Source: an uncultured Lachnospiraceae bacterium (lineage in GTDB: Bacteria > Bacillota > Clostridia > Lachnospirales > Lachnospiraceae). From it: a stretch of 5,511 nt of DNA. Shown here one piece after another: positions 1 to 5,511 of this stretch (within the stretch, counting starts at the first letter, position 1; each line of letters opens with the position of its first letter). The stretch is from the NCBI GenBank assembly GCA_946639085.1, contig CAMPBP010000108.1, positions 1 through 5,511 on the forward strand, given 5' to 3'. The notes under the pieces were generated by a model. The model saw nothing but the letters and a program-made list of their open reading frames with translations. It had not been told where the DNA came from and searched no databases. Made by a program: the position numbers and the translations under genes.

Positions 1-1430
1 GATGCATCATAAGTAACATTGACAATTTCAGCGTATCTGTCGTAATAATACGGAATGTCCATGTACTTGATGCCGTTTTCTTCACCAACTTTAAATACAA
101 CATTTCCTACCGAAGAAAGTGGTCCTGTTGTTACAAATATATCTGAAGTAACCAGTTCGGTCACTTTTTCGTTATATTCATTAAGATAAGTAAAGAATGA
201 ATTGATTCTATAGGTCGTATCGGGTTTGATACCACCGTTACCCGCAGTTACTGTTCCGCCCGTAGACGTATATGTTCTATAAGCGAGTTTTTCCTTTCCT
301 CCGGGAAGTTGCTCGTAAAACTCAAACTGTACCCTTCTCAATTTATCAATTCTTTGAGCCGGGTCATTTACATCAACATCGATAAGAATACGGTACACTC
401 TTGCATCAGTATCCAATATCGTAACCGTAGGCTTAACATATCCCTCTACAGGTATAAGTTCTTCTTCCGGTATTGTTTTGTCCGGTCTTAAACTGTCAGG
501 TCTTACACCTCTTTGATCCTGAGCACCGGAAGATCCGGCACCTCCACGGCTGGCAGAGCCACCGCCACCGCCGCCACCGGACTGTTCACGTGGAGCTCTG
601 GGAGGACGAACCTTACCCTCATCCTCATCCTTCTCTTCAATTCCTTCTTCCTCAGCCTCTTCCTCAATAGGCTCTTCCATTACTTCTATTTCGGGAATAT
701 CAGGAATATCATCGATTATCTCATCATCTTTAACATTCTTTTCCGGAACATCATAAAGAACACGCAAATTAATGAGCAACTGTTTATAAGTGAGTTCCTC
801 ATCGCCAACCGTCACAGGTGCATCCGGGCGGATATTATCTACAACTTTACAAGTAACAGAGTTATCATCAATTTCACAATAAGAAAAATAGTTTTCCGTG
901 AAATAGATCATACTGTTCATAGGAATAAGTTTCTCTGTACCCTGACTTATGGAGAATGAATCAAGGTTTATAAAGAAACCGTTCTTGAGCCCTGCGAAAT
1001 AATACTCATCGTCTGCAGCTCTTTCACCGCCGGGGTTGTAAGATACCTTTTCGCTTACAGTAAGTCCACTGTATGTTGAAAATCTTTCATAATCAGTATT
1101 GAACAATGTGGCCGTATCGTCCAAAAACCAAACACCTGCGCCACCGTTTATAAGAAGAGGGAAAGAAAGATCGACTTTAGTCTTTTTTCCTTCACCCATA
1201 TAATAAGAGTTGCCTCTGGTATAAATATAATCAAGAACATTGAAACTATACAAATCAGCCTGTTCAACCCTTTTTTCATCATCAGGATTGGCAAGCAACA
1301 TGTTCCTTACAGTCTTATCTTCAATGGCATAACCATTGTAATCGACCTGCATATATGTTTTAAATCTTGTCTGTAAAAGGAGCAATGCAACGATAACTGC
1401 GGCTCCGATACCAAACCAAATCTTTTTCAT
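1..1430 (-). CDS. Membrane-anchored ectodomain protein with acidic/Gly linker and Ig/FnIII-like domains (3' end cut by window)
   Basis: The frame is open from ATG at 1430 to the window edge: 476 codons, with the C-terminus missing. The start follows AAGGGG at a 5-base spacing, 16 bases after the previous stop. Residues 1-3 are MKK and residues 4-20 form one hydrophobic helix without a clear signal-peptidase site, so I infer an N-terminal anchor with the rest outside the cytoplasm. Residues about 25-230 are a beta-rich ectodomain. Residues about 236-272 are strongly acidic (runs such as EEEAEEEGIEEKDEDEG), followed by seven consecutive glycines at 285-291 and a Gly/Ser/Arg/Pro stretch to about 320, clearly a flexible linker. 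Residues about 332-437 look like an Ig or fibronectin-III-type beta domain (PTVTILD opening, PDTTYRINSFFTY near the end), and a second such domain seems to begin before the edge. I do not recognise the family. Position in the F1-like operon suggests it is the outward-facing effector or anchor of that complex; this is inference. The coding frame is certain, the function unknown. Confidence 0.85.
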   Translation of the reverse strand, partial: MKKIWFGIGAAVIVALLLLQTRFKTYMQVDYNGYAIEDKTVRNMLLANPDDEKRVEQADLYSFNVLDYIYTRGNSYYMGEGKKTKVDLSFPLLINGGAGVWFLDDTATLFNTDYERFSTYSGLTVSEKVSYNPGGERAADDEYYFAGLKNGFFINLDSFSISQGTEKLIPMNSMIYFTENYFSYCEIDDNSVTCKVVDNIRPDAPVTVGDEELTYKQLLINLRVLYDVPEKNVKDDEIIDDIPDIPEIEVMEEPIEEEAEEEGIEEKDEDEGKVRPPRAPREQSGGGGGGGSASRGGAGSSGAQDQRGVRPDSLRPDKTIPEEELIPVEGYVKPTVTILDTDARVYRILIDVDVNDPAQRIDKLRRVQFEFYEQLPGGKEKLAYRTYTSTGGTVTAGNGGIKPDTTYRINSFFTYLNEYNEKVTELVTSDIFVTTGPLSSVGNVVFKVGEENGIKYMDIPYYYDRYAEIVNVTYDA

Positions 1431-1435
1431 GGCAT

Positions 1436-1441
1436 CCCCTT
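1436..1441 (-). promoter_or_regulatory. Ribosome binding site (AAGGGG)
   Basis: AAGGGG lies 5 bases upstream of the ATG at 1430 and fixes that start. A nearer-upstream ATG at 1435 is out of frame and meets TGA after two codons. Confidence 0.6.
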
Positions 1442-1446
1442 ATAAA

Positions 1447-2166
1447 CTATTTCATTTCTATCACAGCGACTTTATCAACCGCCGAGAAAAGAAGCACTTC
1501 ACTGGTATCCGTATATATAACGTCCTTGCAAACATTGAGCATATATCCCGACTTTGCATAGGCAGTAACTTCAACTTCATTGATTCCGATCACTATATCC
1601 TCATCGGTCTCACTATTATGATATTCTACGCTTTGGGCATATCTGACTTTAGCGTAAGAAAGCGGAGGCAATTCTATCTCTTTTACATTTCCGATGCATA
1701 ATGTGGTTGGCTCCAAAAATATATAAAGATCTCCGCCATCATATAAAAACCCACCATAACTCTGTGCCATTTTTTTATCAGAAGTAAATGTAACTCGACC
1801 GGAGTTTTCCGTAACAGTGGTAAAATAATTGACTCTTTTTACACCCAGACTTTCGTTTGGAACCATCAAAAGCATATTACAAGGAAGTGTAAGTTTAGTC
1901 TCACCTTTATATAAAAGCGGTGTGTCAACAATCGGAGATTTACCATTTTCTCCTGTGACCATTATAAGACCTTTTTCATCTCTGAATACATCATTAGCTC
2001 CGTAATTTAGTTCGCTTCCACCGAAATACTGATGAACTTCTGTCTTGGGTTTATATGCTGAAAGACCTTCAACATACCAATATACAAGCAAAACAAGGAG
2101 CAGCAGCAATACACCTGCAACCCCCAACTGTATCATTGTAATAGCTTTAGCCTGTTTTCTTCTCAT
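1447..2166 (-). CDS. Single-pass membrane protein with beta-rich ectodomain, F1-like operon
   Basis: A 239-residue protein of no family I recognise. A basic N-terminus (MRRKQAKAI) precedes one strongly hydrophobic helix at about 11-32 (VLLLLLVLLVYWYV), which by the positive-inside rule puts residues 33-239 outside. The ectodomain is rich in beta-type sequence, with YKGETKLTLP near 87-96 and GGFLYDGGDLYIFLEP at 138-153. Start choice: the frame extends to a GTG at 2172, but that codon overlaps the AGGAG ribosome binding site itself. The ATG at 2166 sits 5 bases after AGGAG and is much better. This start lies 2 bases beyond the previous gene's stop, so the two genes are probably translationally coupled. 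The ectodomain shares a pattern with the first ectodomain of the downstream gene (short Gly/Lys turn, hydrophobic strand, then a Gly-aromatic segment ending in a Pro-containing strand), hinting at paralogy. Likely an extracytoplasmic part of the F1-like membrane complex; inference. Confidence 0.85.
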   Translation of the reverse strand: MRRKQAKAITMIQLGVAGVLLLLLVLLVYWYVEGLSAYKPKTEVHQYFGGSELNYGANDVFRDEKGLIMVTGENGKSPIVDTPLLYKGETKLTLPCNMLLMVPNESLGVKRVNYFTTVTENSGRVTFTSDKKMAQSYGGFLYDGGDLYIFLEPTTLCIGNVKEIELPPLSYAKVRYAQSVEYHNSETDEDIVIGINEVEVTAYAKSGYMLNVCKDVIYTDTSEVLLFSAVDKVAVIEMK

Positions 2167-2168
2167 AT

Positions 2169-2714
2169 TCACTCCTGAGTAATCCTTTTTTCGTCACGAC
2201 TGCTCACAATATTCAATATGCAGCCGGCCATGTCGTACAATGCGTACAAAACAAGGAAAATTGCAAGAAATACAAGGGCGATCAATATCTTCACATCAAA
2301 TAAAACATTTTCCAGATAAGATATCAAAAAATTCGCTACATAAAGAATACCCATGATCAAAACGGCATTAAAAAGACTTACAAGAGTCTCTTTGACCTTG
2401 TGTCTCAAGACACAATAAATCAACACCAAAAAACCGTAAAAGAAAATATGTACCGGATAAATCTTTCCTTTTGTTATAAGGATTGAGATAACCAGATAAA
2501 ACTTAAGCAGACATACAGCCAAAAGAATCGTATCATAAAGTTTCGCATCATAGAAAAAGCCGATGACTCTTAAATTCAATTTCTCCCACGAGAATTTTCG
2601 ACACAAAATCGTAAGAACACTCAATAAAAGCAGTGTTCCTACGGCTGTGACAATGATCATGGTCTTTAACAATATTATTTGATTAATAATATCTCCGACT
2701 AACGTATTAAGCAT
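2169..2714 (-). CDS. Multi-pass (about five segments) membrane protein, candidate membrane part of the F1-like ATPase
   Basis: A 181-residue, very hydrophobic protein. I see membrane segments at about 12-37, 61-81, 86-104, 111-134 and 142-166, with a basic loop at 39-49 (RKFSWEKLNLR) and a charged C-terminus (SSRDEKRITQE). The ATG at 2714 is 8 bases after the epsilon-like stop and has AGGA at a 6-base spacing. It is not an Fo a subunit: it is too short and I see no conserved arginine helix. It is not a c subunit: it is too long and not a hairpin. It does carry charged residues within or at the ends of helices (K71 in segment 2, D161 in segment 5); whether these matter is unknown. Sitting directly after the F1-type genes, where a normal atp operon ends, it is the best candidate in the window for an integral-membrane base on which the F1-like head docks. 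That role is inference. Other unrecognised membrane functions cannot be excluded. Confidence 0.85.
   Translation of the reverse strand: MLNTLVGDIINQIILLKTMIIVTAVGTLLLLSVLTILCRKFSWEKLNLRVIGFFYDAKLYDTILLAVCLLKFYLVISILITKGKIYPVHIFFYGFLVLIYCVLRHKVKETLVSLFNAVLIMGILYVANFLISYLENVLFDVKILIALVFLAIFLVLYALYDMAGCILNIVSSRDEKRITQE
2172..2176 (-). promoter_or_regulatory. Ribosome binding site AGGAG deciding the ATG start at 2166
   Basis: AGGAG lies at the end of the five-segment membrane protein gene, 5 bases before ATG 2166. It overlaps the alternative GTG at 2172-2170, which therefore cannot use it. This supports the shorter, 239-residue protein. Confidence 0.7.
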
Positions 2715-2722
2715 AATTTATC

Positions 2723-4541
<1,819 letters not shown>

Positions 4542-4549
4542 TTATATGT

Positions 4550-4555
4550 CCTCCT
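4550..4555 (-). promoter_or_regulatory. Consensus ribosome binding site AGGAGG for the beta-like gene
   Basis: A perfect AGGAGG overlaps the TAG stop of the gamma-like gene and precedes GTG 4541 by 8 bases. It is the strongest ribosome binding site in the window. This fits the need for several beta copies per gamma and settles the non-ATG start. Confidence 0.8.
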
Positions 4556-5348
4556 AATATGCTCTCGTCTTAGTGTAGTTATCCAAAACCTTGGCAAACT
4601 GCTTGTCTTTGTTCTTTCTTCGCTGCTCCATAGCCTTGATCTCATCTCGTTCATCAAGCTTGTTGAGTGATTCGGTCGTGACATTCTGTCTTTGAATGTT
4701 TTCCGAAGCGTAACTTGCAGCAGCAGCAATTTCCATGGAATATTTCATGTACAAAACAACCATGTTCGTTAAAAGGTCATCAATGTTTCCTTCGTACGAA
4801 AAGTCTTCATGGTAGTCGTCATGCGTGTCTTCTCTGACGATAGGGAAAATCTGCTTATTATTGAGTTCAACCTGCGAAGAATTGTAGTAATGGTTGTAAA
4901 TGATCGATATCTTCGAATACTTGAGATCTCTTATCGCATCCTCAAGAAGCTTCATGACTTTCGAATTATCTTTGTCATACTCTTCTCTTGTCTGGAATAA
5001 AAGAAGCTGTTCATCATCCGCAGGCTTTATCTTTCTGCCTATTACGATCTGTTTTACATTTCTTTCTTCGCTTTCAAACTCTTCGGTAAGTGTTCTTTTT
5101 ACCAAAGCATTCAAGTTTGCACAAAAGCCCATATCCGAACCGATATAAACGTTAAGTTCCGGTTTGGTTGGATCAACCTTGTGCAGCTTGTTGTCAAGCA
5201 CAATGTTTCTGTTGTTTACTATGTTGTCGATCATTTCGGTAAGGATATCTTCCATTGCCGTGTATTTTTTTGATTTCTTACGCGACTTGTCAACTCTTAA
5301 AAGAGAGTGGAAGTTCATTACCTTAACGACGCTTCGTATACTGCTCAT
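4554..5348 (-). CDS. atpG: F1-type ATPase gamma-like subunit (divergent)
   Basis: A 264-residue protein, slightly shorter than usual gamma (about 285). Gamma is the central shaft whose N- and C-terminal helices form a coiled coil inside the alpha/beta ring. Seen here: an N-terminal helix beginning SSIRSVVKVM (the family's 'IRxRI' region), the Rossmann-like signature YIGSDMGFCANLN at 68-80 (family 'vTSDrGLcGglN'), and the C-terminal shaft helix around 207-231, with ASEN followed by RQNVTTESLNKL (family 'ASExAxRMxAMxxAtxNa'). The last residues, KQFAKVLDNYT, match the usual 'xQaxITxElxEIvsGa' end in pattern. The typical KITKAM motif near the N-terminus is not recognisable and the middle is charged and divergent. 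ATG 5348 has AGGGAG 8 bases upstream. Position between alpha- and beta-like genes is that of atpG. The family call is strong; membership in an atypical ATPase is inferred from divergence and neighbours. Confidence 0.88.
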   Translation of the reverse strand: MSSIRSVVKVMNFHSLLRVDKSRKKSKKYTAMEDILTEMIDNIVNNRNIVLDNKLHKVDPTKPELNVYIGSDMGFCANLNALVKRTLTEEFESEERNVKQIVIGRKIKPADDEQLLLFQTREEYDKDNSKVMKLLEDAIRDLKYSKISIIYNHYYNSSQVELNNKQIFPIVREDTHDDYHEDFSYEGNIDDLLTNMVVLYMKYSMEIAAAASYASENIQRQNVTTESLNKLDERDEIKAMEQRRKNKDKQFAKVLDNYTKTRAY

Positions 5349-5356
5349 ATATCATT

Positions 5357-5374
5357 CTCCCTGGGCCCGGGGCC
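5357..5374 (-). promoter_or_regulatory. GC-only palindromic block abutting the gamma ribosome binding site
   Basis: In the 48-base alpha-gamma gap the minus strand reads GGCCCCGGGCCC (5374-5363), then A and the binding site, AGGGAG (5362-5357). The twelve G/C bases contain two self-complementary hexamers, and GGCC-CCG-GGCC could fold as a tight hairpin. The CCC runs could also pair with the GGG of the binding site. A structure here could lower gamma translation relative to alpha and beta, which matches the 3:3:1 need of F1 complexes. The base pattern is seen directly; the regulatory role is inference. Confidence 0.4.
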
Positions 5375-5396
5375 TATAGTCAGATTTTGTTCCCGA

Positions 5397-5511
5397 TCAA
5401 TCTTCTACTTCGTCGCCAACGATTTCCATGAAATCGGCTTTGATCTCTTCGGGAGTTCTGGGCGAGAACTTGTACTGGATAAGTCTCTCCTGCAGCTGCT
5501 CACCTTCTCTG
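5397..5511 (-). CDS. C-terminal end of a probable F1 alpha-like subunit (5' part outside window)
   Basis: Only the last 37 codons are inside the window, open at the 5' edge and ending at TGA 5399-5397. The phrase LQERLIQYKFSPRTPEEI matches in pattern the alpha C-terminal segment 'rLxELLKQpqysPmpveeQv', and the gene lies just upstream of gamma, as atpA does. In ordinary alpha subunits some 60-70 residues of helical bundle follow that segment. Here the protein stops about 22 residues after the SP, with an acidic end (VGDEVED), so the C-terminal domain appears shortened. The arginine finger and nucleotide-binding region lie outside the window and cannot be judged. The alpha call rests on a short match plus gene order, so it is probable, not certain. 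Confidence 0.7.
   Translation of the reverse strand, partial: REGEQLQERLIQYKFSPRTPEEIKADFMEIVGDEVED

Noticed and set aside
513..959. 148-codon plus-strand open frame
   Set aside because: It lies antisense to a continuous minus-strand gene, its first part is a translation of the repetitive acidic/Gly linker, and no ribosome binding site or family pattern is seen.
2166..2172. GTG at 2172 as start of the single-pass membrane protein (241 residues)
   Set aside because: The codon overlaps the AGGAG site and has no other binding site. ATG 2166 has ideal spacing.

Overview
The window is a single, densely packed run of seven genes, all on the minus strand and all apparently in one operon. In transcription order it runs from base 5511 down to base 1. 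Gaps are 48 bases or less, two gene pairs abut or overlap, and no promoter or terminator lies between the genes. Base composition is moderately AT-rich. Strong AGGAGG-type ribosome binding sites, ATG and GTG starts, and the protein style (acidic and Gly/Ser-rich linkers, single-pass exported proteins without Gram-negative features) suggest a Firmicute, most likely a Clostridia member such as a Lachnospiraceae-type organism. That taxonomic guess is inference.

The first half (5511 to 2723) encodes F1-ATPase-type subunits in the same order as the classical atpA-G-D-C segment. It holds the C-terminal end of a probable alpha-like subunit (5397-5511, cut by the window), a gamma-like subunit (4554-5348), a catalytically intact beta-like subunit (3165-4541) and a divergent epsilon-like subunit (2723-3190). 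The beta-like protein is unmistakable: P-loop, GER catalytic glutamate, Walker B aspartate and adenine-pocket tyrosine are all present. The partner subunits are unusual. The alpha-like tail is short, gamma keeps only its hallmark coiled-coil and GSDMGFC regions, and epsilon has its beta-sandwich but a disordered Ser/Asp tail where the C-terminal helical hairpin should be.

The second half (2714 to 1) is where this departs from an ATP synthase. A normal operon ends after epsilon. Here three membrane or envelope proteins of no recognised family follow: a protein with about five membrane segments (2169-2714), a single-pass protein with a beta-rich ectodomain (1447-2166), and a larger single-pass protein (1-1430, cut by the window). 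The last has an ectodomain, a long acidic plus poly-Gly linker and Ig/fibronectin-III-like beta domains. No Fo a or c subunit is seen in the window.

The best reading is an alternative F1-like ATPase whose rotary or cyclic ATP hydrolysis is coupled to a non-Fo membrane part and to extracytoplasmic proteins. In general plan this resembles the F1-like-X0 ATPases known from mycoplasmas (linked there to gliding or to immunoglobulin handling). The function here is unknown. Upstream genes, including most of alpha, and the downstream end lie outside the window.
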